Shown here piece after piece: positions 19,001-29,403 of a DNA stretch of 64,000 nucleotides. The stretch's first letter is position 1. Each line of letters starts with the position of its first letter. The position numbers and the translations under genes are program-made. The stretch is from Schistocerca nitens (Eukaryota; Arthropoda; Insecta; Orthoptera; Acrididae), in the NCBI RefSeq assembly GCF_023898315.1, contig NC_064625.1, positions 102,782,269 to 102,846,268 on the forward strand, given 5' to 3'. The notes beneath the pieces are model-generated. The model saw only the letters and a list, made by a program, of their open reading frames with translations, was not told the DNA's origin and made no database searches.

Positions 19001-22000
19001 GAAAGTGTCTGTTATGGAATACCTTAACTAAAGGCACTATCGGTGAAATTGCACACATTTCATGGTACAGCTAAGGATATTAGCAAGTAGGGCTGTGAGA
19101 TCTCTATCCATGCAACAGATGAGTGAACACAGTCTTCGAAATTGACTTCTTTCTTCTGGCATAGTTGTTCCTCTGAGGCTTGTATTTGGCAAATTATTTA
19201 GAGGAAAAGAAGAAAATTTCTCAATAATGGCCTAATATCTACTGAGAATTGGATAGCATTCCCTCTGATGGAGAATGGATCTTTGCAGCTAGTAAATTCC
19301 TGGATCCAGCATCAAAGTTCTGACCTCTCAGTTTGCTCAGCTTCAGTTAAGTGTGAATGGTAGACCAGCAGATGCCCATTGTGCATGTGAGGAATCATTT
19401 AAATGTTTAGAAGTAACAGAAGTAAATTCCTTATAGTTTTACACACATGGTGAAGCATGTGTAATGTACTCATGCTTATAACTGTTAAAAATTCATTTAC
19501 TGTTTAGATTTTTTTTTCTTTTTCTCCAACTGGCTTAGTAATACACAATGGCATCTAAACTAAACAATGGTGATGAGTTTAAAAAATGTACTGCTGTCAG
19601 AATTTTCTACATCTCAAAACATTCTGTAAATTTCTGTGTGACATTTATCTTATGGGTGTTAAACTTTAAACATTTCCCCATATGTCATTTCCCTACACAA
19701 ACAGTTTTATTTTGAAAATATGCAATAAAAACAGGAATAACTACCGTATTTTCGATTAAGTTTTTGTTATTTGAACTGAGTCTAAGTCCAGAGTGGTCCA
19801 GAGTAGTTATTCAGCATCACTACTTTTGTACTGGATATGATAATCCAATAAACAAATTTTGTTTACAAAAAACAGACCTCCATTTGCTCTGAAATAAAAA
19901 AGAGTCCTAAAATCTAACACTGGAAAATGCAATATCACACTGATTAAAGTCATTAAGCAGGAAATTACAAAGAAAACGAACATGTTTAATAAGGAATTTG
20001 TAGTAGATTCATACTGTGATACAACTGTCATGAAGTTATAAACAAAACTAGGAAGGTGAATGACTTGTGAATGGAATTTTGTTATTGAAATATTTGTATT
20101 CTTTCATTTTTGATGTCAACTAACTATGGTTTTATAAAGACTCATGAATGTTAGTGCGAACCATTTATGTTACTTGATAAAATTAACATGTTACCTCGTT
20201 TATGAATCAGTTCATCTTTCGTAGATTTTGTGTAAATTTTACCTGTAAGCAGGGCCACTTAAAATTATTTCACATGTTGAGTTTCTATTCAATGAGTTAA
20301 ATACACTAAATCAGCAAAGAAATGACACTGAAGCGCAGGAACTCAGTATCTATTATGTGTGAAATAGATGCAGTATTTCTCATAATCATGAGTAACATAC
20401 ATCTGCCATTTTATTCCAACCAAGAAAGCATATTTTAAACATATACTTCTAAGAATAGCACAGTTCAAGCACAAAAATAAGATTTGTTTACTACTTTATA
20501 TATGTTACTGGTATGAAGACAGAGTCAGATACAAATTATATTGTTTATATATTTGTACATACAAATGTCTAGGGAGCAAACAGATATTTATACAAGTAAT
20601 ATAGAATTCCAACTTGTTTACATGTCAAGATAAAAGAAAACTTTGTATGATATGATATGTTGTTTCATTTGGAATCATGATTGTATAGTCTATGAGATAG
20701 TATTTAGTTAAAATTAGTAGCATACCAAAGAAAATAACATAATTACTGACATTAACGTTTACTGAATAAATAAATCTTGCTTCATGTGTGCAGCTGTTAT
20801 TTTGCCATAAGCACATTCAGTGTAATTTGAACTACATTTTATATTAATGAATACAATTTGTTACTGATGAAATACTGTTTCATTAATTAAGCTAGTGCTT
20901 TCCAAAATTACATTAGAGAAAATTTATTATTTTAAATTTTGATATTATGGTCTTTCATTAAGTTTATTTTGAAGTACAACCTCAACGTAAAATTCACTTC
21001 ATAAAATAGAAAATCGTTATTTTGAAGTAAAAGAACATTTAGAGTGGAACAAAATAATTTTAAGCAAGATGTATTTACTCATAGAACAAAAAACTGAATT
21101 TTGTTCAAATAATAGTTCACAATAATATTTGTTAAGGATTTTATGAAGCAGAGAAAGTGATAGATGTAATTGTTATTGTTGCTTGATTTTATAATATTAC
21201 ATTTCAGTAATAAAATGTTGAAAAATAATTATGGTTAACTCTATTGGTGTCTGTGTGGCTTGTATTAGAATGTAGAAATATAAACATGCAAGTAAATAAT
21301 TCACAATAAAATTATGATTAAATATATTTAAACTTTGTTTAAATCATACCATTTCTGTAAAATAAATTAAATTATTTAAATACCTAATTTATACCCTAAC
21401 AGAAAGTGTGTAAAATTATTCAATCTGTTGCTTTGTGTCAAGCATGAAGATTTAGTCTGGTGATATATCAGAGGGAAGTGTGGAAACTTATTCTTGTGCT
21501 GATATGTTTACCTTTCAACATATAAAATTAATACAGCATTATTTTTACCATAGCGTTCCATAAGGTAGATACCATCGGACAACAGCTTATGTGGCTTTTG
21601 ACATCTGCCAGATATGAGAAGGTCACTATTTTATGCAATCAATGTTTAAAAATTTTAAATGATGACTCATATCTTTCTGTTTCTTGTTCTGATCAAAGTG
21701 TTACTAGGAAATTATTTTCATACTTCATACTTACTACCTTTTGTTGTTAATTTCTCACATATGACAATGGTCCATGTTACCAACTAGTCAAGTGACAAAA
21801 TATTTTTCAGATCTGCTTGTGGAGCCTTTGGTACTACCAATTGTGGACAAATAAAATGAATAAAGAATGAAAACAAAACACCTACAGTGAAACAATTGCG
21901 ACTAAATTCATCGTGCTTAGTCATCTTAGTTTTGAAATTGAGTAGCAACTACAATCTCATTTATATTACTGTAATATACTGTAGGTTAGTGCGAAATGAT

Positions 22001-22325
22001 GTGTGGATAGTCCAGAAAATAATGCAAAAATGTTTCACCTCACTCTAAATATAACAGCAGGATTGTGCTATATTCCTTTCATCTAGGTGCTAATTAGTCA
22101 GATAGCATTCACTATAATAAAAGGTGGCACATAAGGTTATGAAGTCATGATCTTTTGCACAGACCACAATTTCTGAAATATACGTTTATTATTATCAACA
22201 AAGCATCACATGTTGTGAGCCACATTATTACAAATTGTATGACAATAACTCATCACTTTAGAAATACAAATAGAATACATACATACATAATTTACAAATT
22301 TTCGTGCATATTATTTATATACACA
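16100..22325 (+). other. AT-rich block with almost no repeats; possible long 3' UTR or unique flank
   Basis: After a GC-richer 300 bp, the sequence is AT-rich and I find no SINE, LINE or transposon in about 6 kb, in sharp contrast to the rest of the window. Short open frames are random. Several AATAAA hexamers occur (for example near 18588, 19722, 20771, 21360 and two close together near 21850-21862), and ATTTA motifs are frequent. Long 3' UTRs are known for insect neuronal genes, so this may be transcribed; that is inference. No second gene was recognised. Confidence 0.45.
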
Positions 22326-23763
22326 CAACAAAAAAGTTTTGCATTGCCCCAGTTCCTGGAACTCCTGAAGATAGACTTTGACTGTGGATATTGTATCACT
22401 GACATAGTCACCTTGACTATTCAGAGATGCCGCTAAACCCGCCCAAAGATGTAAACAACAATGCATGAGCAGCGCCTCTTAGATGGAAGGGGGTCTGACA
22501 GCTGATCAGTTCCAGTCATTCCACCAGCAAGGAGGTACACGGCTCGTGTTGTCTGTGGTTCAACCATGCATAGACGGTCAATACCGCAATTCGATCATGT
22601 ACACATTGTTACTTTGTGACAGGAAGGGCTCTCAACTATGGAAGTGTCCAGTTGTCTCGGAGTGAACCGAAGAGATGTTGTCTGGACAAGGAGGAATACA
22701 GAGAGAAAGGAACTGTCGATGACATGCCTCAGTCATACCTCCCAAGGGCTACTACTGCAGTGGATGACCGCTACCTACGGATTATGGCTCGAAGGAACCC
22801 TGACAGCAACGCCACCATGTTGAATAATACTTTTCGTGCAGCCACAGGACGTCGTGTTACGACTTAAACTGTGTGCAATAGCCTGCATGATGCGAAACTT
22901 CACTCCTGATGTCCATGGCGAGGTCCACCTTTGCAACCATGACATCATGCAGCGGTGTACAGATGGGCCCAACAACATGCCAAATGGACCACTTAGAACT
23001 GGCATCAAGTTCTCTTCACTGATGTCGTATATGCCTTCAACCAGACAATCGCCAGAGACGTGTTTGAGGGCAACCCTGTCAGACAGAACGCCTTAGATAC
23101 ACTGTCCAGCGAGTGCAGCAAAGCGGAGGTTCCTTGCTGCTGTGGGGTGGCATTATGTGGGGCCGATGTACGCCACTGGTAGCCATGGAAGATGTCGTAA
23201 TGGCTGTACGATACGTGAATGCCATATTCTGGCTGATAGGGCAACCATATCGGCAGCATACTGGCGAGGCTTTTGTCTCCATGGACGACAATTCAATTCG
23301 CGCCCCCGTCGTGCACATCTTGTGGATGATTTCCTTCAAGACAAAACGATATCGCTCGACTAGAGTGGCCAGCATGTTCTCCAGACTTGAACCCTATCGA
23401 ACATGCCTGGGAAAGACTGAAAAGGTCTGTTAATGTACGAACGTGACCCTCCAACCACTCTGAGGGATCTACGCCGAATCGGCATTGAGGAGTGGGACAG
23501 TCTGGACCAACAGTGCCTTGATGAACTTGTGGATAGTATGCCATGAGGAATACAGGCATCCATCAATGCAGGAGGATGTGCTGCTGGGTATTAGAGGTAC
23601 CAGTGTGTACAGCCGTCTGGGCCACCACCTCCGAAGGTCTCGCTGTATGGTGGTACAACATGCAATGTGTGGTTTCTATGAGCAATGAAAAGGGTGGAAA
23701 TAATGTTTATGTTGATCTCTATTCCAACTCACGGAACAGAGGTGATGCAAAACTTTTTTTTAT
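22326..23763 (+). mobile_element. Tc1-like transposon relic (family B, copy 1)
   Basis: Ends pair as inverted repeats ('AAAAAAGTTTTGCATTGCC' left; 'GGTGATGCAAAACTTTTTT' right). Transposase pieces on the plus strand: 'DDRYLRIMARRNPDSNATML' (linker between DNA-binding domains), 'GGIMWGRCTPLVAMEDVV' (core strand after the first catalytic site), a degenerate DN motif near 23287, then 'ACSPDLNPIEHAWERLKR', with the catalytic Glu of IEH. Frameshifts and stops break it several times. It inserted in otherwise unique AT-rich DNA. A second, reversed copy is at 29404-30930. Confidence 0.85.
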
Positions 23764-24007
23764 ATATGTGTAATTTGTGACATCTGCTGTAGTATCCATG
23801 AAGTCTGAGGAGTTTGCAGAGTAAGAATTTTGGAACAGTCTTCCATAATGTGTCTGGCAGTCTGCCTTGGAAACCCCAACTGTGTAACGGGTTACTGAAT
23901 CTCCCATGGTTGGTCTGTATCCTGTCTCATGTAATCCATGTCTTATGGGGAAGATCAACTTCCCATGGTTTGTTTTTGGCATGAAGAAAGCTCTTGTGCA
24001 CTGTTCG

Positions 24008-24063
<56 letters not shown>
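24008..24063. repeat. (ATT)n microsatellite
   Basis: About 18 uninterrupted ATT repeats. The long I/Y-rich frames across it are artefacts. It sits between the Tc1 relic and the LINE 5' region. Confidence 0.97.
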
Positions 24064-24064
<1 letters not shown>

Positions 24065-24084
24065 CCACTCTTGTCTCAAACTTC

Positions 24085-25110
24085 GTGAAAATTGAAGTTA
24101 TGGTCCATTATTTAGCCTGCACCCATGGTCTAGGAGTAGCTCTTTCATTAGTAACCAAAACGTCCTCAGACCTGGAGTCGAACCCCATCACTGCTTAAGT
24201 TTTGAATAAGAATCATCAGCAATGGTGGGCAAAGACTTCCGGCATGGTCACCCTCATTCACCAAACAGCCTTGTCAAAGAGGGCAGAGGAGTGGAAAGAG
24301 GTTTAGGGCATTCTTTTGCCCTTGGAGTGGAAAACTGACGCTAAAGGCTGAAGAATCAGTGATGATCAGCGGCGTGTGAATGCAGAAGACAACAGAAATC
24401 ACTTCATTAAAGACACGTAATGTTTATCGACAAGTGGCCTGCAACTGAAAAATGTGTCATGATGATCTCTCCACTGGCAAAAGACTCTGGACTAGTCACC
24501 CATTAAAATCTCTGGGAGGAGACTGGAGACTGCCTAGTGGTAGATGACCATGAGAAAAAGATTGAATACTCAACGAAAGAGTTACGTTCTATGAGTCGGT
24601 GTGTGGAATGTGAGAAGTTTGACTGGGGTAGGGAAGTTAGAAAACTGAAAGGGGAAATTCTGAGGCTCAGCCTAGATAAATGGGGGCAGTGAATGAAATG
24701 GAAAGAAGATAAGGATTTCTGGTACAGGGTAATACCAACAGCAGTATCAAATAATGTACCGGAGTAGGATTGGTTATGAATATGAAGGTAAGGCAGAGAT
24801 AGAGAGTTACTGTGAACAGAACAGTGATATGATTGGTCTCATCAGAATCCACAGCAAAGCAACACCGACAGCGGTGGTTCAAGTATAGATGCCGACGTTA
24901 TACGCCGAACAAGAGGGATAGAGGAATTATATGACGATAAGGAAAGGGTAATTCAGTGTGCAAAATGAGAACAATCCAGCAGTCAAGGGGGACTGTAGTG
25001 CGGTTGAATGGGAAGGACTGTAAGAAAGGATTACGGGAGAGTATGGGCTTGGTACTAGGAAGGCTGATTTCTACAACAAATTTCAGCTCGTAGGAGCAAA
25101 TCCCATGTTA
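24085..25110 (+). mobile_element. LINE 5' region with tRNA-like start and endonuclease beginning
   Basis: Near 24128-24198 a tRNA-like segment is visible ('GGTCTAGGAGTAGC' and 'CTGGAGTCGAACCCC' as Box A- and B-like blocks). Around 24597 the plus strand reads 'CGM..VRSLTGVGKLE', close to the 'WNVRSL' start of LINE endonucleases, and the sequence continues with many breaks to about 25105. No RT is present, so the element is 3'-truncated or deleted. The family assignment is tentative. Confidence 0.5.
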
Positions 25111-25119
25111 GCCGATTAG

Positions 25120-25120
25120 C

Positions 25121-25152
<32 letters not shown>
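25120..25152. repeat. (CA)n microsatellite
   Basis: A run of about 16 CA units directly abutting the left end of the next element, whose outermost inverted-repeat bases appear to have been replaced by it. Confidence 0.95.
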
Positions 25153-25155
25153 ATA

Positions 25156-27063
25156 TATAAATATCTCACGAAATAAGCATCAAACGAAAAAACTACAAAG
25201 AACGAAACTCGTCTAGCTTGAAGGGGGAAACCAGATGGCGGTATGGTTGGCCCGCTAGATGGCGCTGCCATAGGTCAAACGGATATCAACTGCGTTTTTG
25301 TAAATATGAACCCCCATTTTTATTGCATATTCGTGAAGTACGTAAAGAAATATGAATGTTTAGCTTTTTTCGCTTTGTGATAGATGGCGCTGTAATAGTC
25401 ACAAACGTATAAGTACGTGGTATCACATAGCATTCCGCCAGTGCAGGCGGTATTTGCTTCGTGATACATTACCCCTGTTGAAATGGACCGTTTATCAATT
25501 GCGGGAAAGGTCGATATCGTGTTGATGTATGGCTATTGTGATCGAAATGCCCAACAGGCGTGTGCTATGTATGCTGTTCGGTATCCTGGACGACATCATC
25601 CAAGTGTCCGGACTGTTCGCCGGATAGTTACGTTATTTAAGGAAACAGCAAGTGTTCAGTCACATGTGAAACGTCAACCACGACCTGCAACAAATTGATG
25701 ATGCCCACGTAGGTGTTTAAGCTGCTGTCGCGGCTAATCCGCACGTCAGTAGGAGACAAATTGCGCGAGAATCGGGAATCTCAAAATCGTCGGTGTTGAG
25801 AATGCTACATCAACATCGATTGCACCCGTAGCATATTTCTATGCACCAGGAATTGCATGGTGGCGACTTTGACCGTCGTATACAGATCTGTCACTGGGCA
25901 CAAGAGAAATTACGGGACGATAATTGCACACGTTCTATTTAGCGACCAAGCGTCATTTACCAACAGCGGTAACGTAAACCGGCATAATATGCAGTATTGG
26001 GCAACGAAAAATCCACGATGGCTGCGACAAGTGGAACATCAGCGACCTTGGCGGGTTAACGTATGGTGCGGCATTATGGGAGGAAGGATAATTGGCCCCC
26101 ATTTTATCGATGGCAATGTAAATAGCGATTTCCTACGTAATGTTCTGCCGATGTTACTAGAAGATGTTTCACTGCATGACAGAATGGCGATGTACTTCCA
26201 ACATGATGGATGGTTGGTTGGTTTGTGGGATTAAAGGGACCAGACTGCGACGGTCATCGGTCCCTCATGATGGATGTCCGGCACATAGCTCGCGTGCGGT
26301 CGAAGAGGTATTGAATAGCGTATCTCATGACAGATGGATTGGTCGTCGAAGCACCATACCATGGCCCGCACGTTCTCCGGATCTGACGTCCCCGTGTTTC
26401 TTTCTGTGGGGAAAGTTGAAGGATATTTGCTATCGTGATCCACCGACAACGCCTGACAACATGAGTCAGCGCAGTGTCAATGCATGTACGAACATAACGG
26501 AAGGCGAACTACTCGCTGTTGAGAGGTATGTCGTTAGACATATTGCCAAATGCATTGAGGTTGATGGACATCGTTTTGAGCATTTATTGCATTAATGTGG
26601 TATTTACACGTAATCACGCTGTAACAACATGTGTTCTCAAAAATGATACGTTCACAAAGGTACATGTATCACGTTGGAACAACCGAAATAAAATGTTTAA
26701 ACGTACCTACGTTCTGTATTTTAATTTAAAAACCTACCTGTTACCAACTGTTCATCTAAAATTGTGAGCCATATGTTTGTGACTATTACAGCGCCATCTA
26801 TCACAAAGCGAAAAAAGTGGTCCAACTAAAACATTCATATTTCTTTAAGTACTACACGAATATGTAATAAAAAATGCGGGTTCCTATTTTTAAAAAACGC
26901 AGTTGATATCCGTTTGTCCTATGGCAGCGCCATCTAGCGGGTGAACCATAGCGCCATCTGGTTTCCCCCTTCAAGCTAGACGAGTTTCGTTCTTTGTAGT
27001 TTTCTCGTTTGATGCTTATTTCGTGAGATATTTGGTCCGGTCACGATCCATCGACCACCCTGT
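25156..27063 (+). mobile_element. Mariner-like element with long inverted repeats, transposase broken
   Basis: The arms at about 25156-25410 and 26768-27063 are near-perfect inverted repeats over about 250 bp ('ATATCTCACGAAATAAGCAT' left; its complement right). The extreme left end is missing beside the (CA)n run, while the right end continues through 'GGTCACGATCCATCGACCAC' and 'CCTGTATA'. The transposase starts at 25483 'MDRLSIAGKVDIVLMYGYCD' with HTH regions 'HPSVRTVRRIVTLFKETASV' and 'RRQIARESGISKSSVLRML', then core 'WRVNVWCGIMGGRIIGPHFI' and 'MAMYFQHDG'. A 53-bp insertion splits the HDG..PAHSS catalytic block at 26213. The downstream 'PWPARSPDLTSPCFFLWGKL' is in another frame. At least three frame breaks make it inactive. 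Confidence 0.88.
26213..26265 (-). mobile_element. 53-bp LINE 3'-tail insertion
   Basis: The piece 'GTTGGTTTGTGGGATTAAAG', then 'GGACCAGACTGCGACGGTC', is the reverse complement of a LINE 3' end of the kind seen at 48262-48318 ('GGGACTGATGACCTTGCTGT', 'TTGGTCCCTTAAACC', then (AACC)n). Exact 11-bp duplications CATGATGGATG (26202-26212 and 26266-26276) show it arrived as a very short retroposed fragment. It interrupts the transposase just after the second catalytic Asp. Confidence 0.85.
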
Positions 27064-27435
27064 ATAAACCGACGGAAAAAAACAACAAAAAGAAGTAAAG
27101 TATAGTAATGAAATTTCTGGACACATTTGTCTAAGTAACATATTGAAGTGATAAACATTGCGAGATCACTGGTTTTTCTATGCATGACATCAACAATTGC
27201 AAATGTGAAGTACTGGTACATGAATAACAGTTGTAAACTGCAGGATTTTAATGCAAGCGTGCAAACGCTGACAGGCGATAGATGAATGTGTGGCACTGCA
27301 GCGCAATTTCATCGCGCAGCTGGTAAGGACTGTAAATGGTGGACGTGTCGACACCTGGGTATAAACTCCTCGCAAATTTCATTCGGTGTACTCAGTTCGA
27401 CAGCAGCTTTGCCATGCCAACTGCCGCATGAACTA

Positions 27436-28817
27436 CACTCCTGGAAATTGAAATAAGAACACCGTGAATTCATTGTCCCAGGAAGGGGAAACTTTATTGA
27501 CACATTCCTGGGGTCAGATACATCACATAATCACACTGACAATGTCGGCACTAGTACAGTGTATATCCACCTTTCGCAGCAATGCAGGCTGCTATTCTCC
27601 CATGGAGACGATCGTAGATATGCTGGATGTAGTCCTGTGGAATGTCTTGCCATGCCATTTCCACCTGGCGCCTCAGTTGGACCAGCGTTCGTGCTGGACG
27701 TGCAGACCGCGTGAGACGACGCTTCATCCAGTCCCAAACATGCTCAACGGGGGACAGATCCGGAGATCTTGCTGGCCAGGGTGGTTGACTTACACCTTCT
27801 AGAGCACGTTGGGTGGCACGGGATACATGCGGACGTGCATTGTCCTGTTGGAACAGCAAGTTCCCTTGCCGGTCTAGGAATGGTAGAACGATGGGTTCGA
27901 TGACGGTTTGGATGTACCGTGCACTATTCAGTGTCCCCTCGACGATCACCAGTGGTGTACGGCCAGTGTAGGAGATCGCTCCCCACACCATGATGCCGGG
28001 TGTTGGCCCTGTGTGCCTCGGTCGTATGCAGTCCTGATTGTGGCGCTCACCTGCACGGCGCCAAACACGCATACGACCATCATTGGCACCAAGGCAGAAG
28101 CGACTCTCATCGTTGAAGACGACACGTCTCCATTCGTCCCTCCATTCACGCCTGTCGCGACACCACTGGAGGCGGGCTGCACGATGTTGGGGCGTGAGCG
28201 GAAGACGGCCTAACGGTGTGCGGGACCGTAGCCCAGCTTCATGGAGACGGTTGCGAATGGTCCTCGCCGATACCCCAGGAGCAACAGTGTCCCTAATTTG
28301 CTGGGAAGTGGCGGTGCGGTCCCCTACGGCACTGCGTAGGATCCTACGGTCTTGGCGTGCATCCGTGCGTCGCTGCGGTCCGGTCCCAGGTCGACGGGCA
28401 CGTGCACCTTCCGCCGACCACTGGCGACAACATCGATGTACTGTGGAGACCTCACGCCCCACGTGTTGAGCAATTCGGCGGTACGTCCACCCGGCCTCCC
28501 GCATGCCCACTATACGCCCTCGCTCAAAGTCCGTCAACTGCACATACGGTTCACGTCCACGCTGTCGCGGCATGCTACCAGTGTTAAAGACTGCGATGGA
28601 GCTCCGTATGCCACGGCAAACTGGCTGACACTGACGGCGGCGGTGCACAAATCCTGCGCAGCTAGCGCCATTCGACGGCCAACACCGCGGTTCCTGGTGT
28701 GTCCGCTGTGCCGTGCGTGTGATCATTGCTTGTGCAGCCCTCGCGCAGTGTCCGGAGCAAGTATGGTGGGTCTGACACACCGGTGTCAATGTGTTCTTTT
28801 TTCCATTTCCAGGAGTG
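27436..28817 (-). mobile_element. Tc1-like transposon family A, copy 1, structurally complete
   Basis: Terminal inverted repeats are 'CACTCCTGGAAATTGAAATA' at the left and 'CACTCCTGGAAATGGAAAAA' when the right end is reverse-complemented, both continuing AGAACAC. TA duplications lie at 27434-27435 and 28818-28819. Its target is the family C transposase. The element is 1382 bp, and one uninterrupted transposase gene fills most of it. It lacks a 40-bp block found in copy 2. The clean ends, duplications and open frame point to recent transposition. Confidence 0.95.
27551..28573 (-). CDS. Tc1-like transposase, family A copy 1 (340 aa, intact)
   Basis: This is a cut-and-paste DNA transposase that acts in the nucleus, binds the terminal repeats and cuts at TA. 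The start is chosen at 'MPRQRGREPYVQLTDFERGR', because it is shared with copy 2 and places the first HTH at the N terminus; the frame is open further upstream, but that part is outside the core protein. The HTH pair spans roughly residues 14-50 ('IAQHVGREVSTVHRCCRQW') and 80-115 ('TSQQIRDTVAPGVSARTIRN'), with a basic GRPR-like linker between (RARRPGTGPQRR). The RNase H-fold core has Asp155 (FNDESRF), Asp244 (QQDNARPH) and Glu277 (SPVEHVW). By my count the second Asp and the Glu are separated by 32 residues, not the usual 34. Length matches Tc1 transposases (about 340 aa). No stop or frameshift is present. Confidence 0.95.
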   Translation of the reverse strand: MPRQRGREPYVQLTDFERGRIVGMREAGWTYRRIAQHVGREVSTVHRCCRQWSAEGARARRPGTGPQRRTDARQDRRILRSAVGDRTATSQQIRDTVAPGVSARTIRNRLHEAGLRSRTPLGRLPLTPQHRAARLQWCRDRREWRDEWRRVVFNDESRFCLGANDGRMRVWRRAGERHNQDCIRPRHTGPTPGIMVWGAISYTGRTPLVIVEGTLNSARYIQTVIEPIVLPFLDRQGNLLFQQDNARPHVSRATQRALEGVSQPPWPARSPDLSPVEHVWDWMKRRLTRSARPARTLVQLRRQVEMAWQDIPQDYIQHIYDRLHGRIAACIAAKGGYTLY

Positions 28818-29403
28818 TATATACGCAGATGTGAGCATTTGAGAGGGGACGCGTAGCTGGGCTCAAAGAAGCCGGTTGGAGTAACCGGCGAATCGCTCGA
28901 CATTCGAGTAGGAGTGATCGCAGCATTCGACAATGCTGGCAGAAATGGGTGAAACATGGCCGAAGACAGTGTCGAGATGGAAACGGCCGACCTAGAAAGG
29001 TGACAGAATATGAGAACCGAGCAATCGTCAGAGAGGCACTCAAAGCCCCCCGGTCTGTCATTATTATCAACCCGACGTGCATCTGGTGCTTCAGCGACCA
29101 CAAGGATCATTAATAGGCGGCTCACAGATAGGGTTTTGGGTTCACGCAACCCCTTACACGCACATTCGGCCTGAAATCTCTTTGATTGGAGTAGAATTGT
29201 CTTCAGTCATGAGCCCCGCTTTGATTTCCACCCCGTCAACCAGTGAAGTCTTGTTTTGAGACTGCCCATACAGTAGTGGGAAAGCAAGCTGACTGTCGCC
29301 CGCCATATGTTCCGACAACCAGTTGTGATGGTCTGGGGTGCCGTGGGTGCCATTTCTTTTTATAGCAGGGCTCCTGTAGCTGCCATCCACGGCATTCTTA
29401 CAA

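Noticed and set aside
22155-22436. A 93-codon plus-strand frame near the end of the AT-rich block
   Set aside because: It has no motif, crosses into the Tc1-like end and has random AT-rich composition.
28038-28834. Plus-strand open frames of 101-160 codons opposite the family A transposases
   Set aside because: They are antisense shadows, present in the same positions in both copies because the DNA is nearly identical.
27551-29149. A 532-aa version of the family A copy 1 transposase
   Set aside because: The extra 192 N-terminal codons translate the terminal repeat and family C sequence outside the element; copy 2 supports the 340-aa start.
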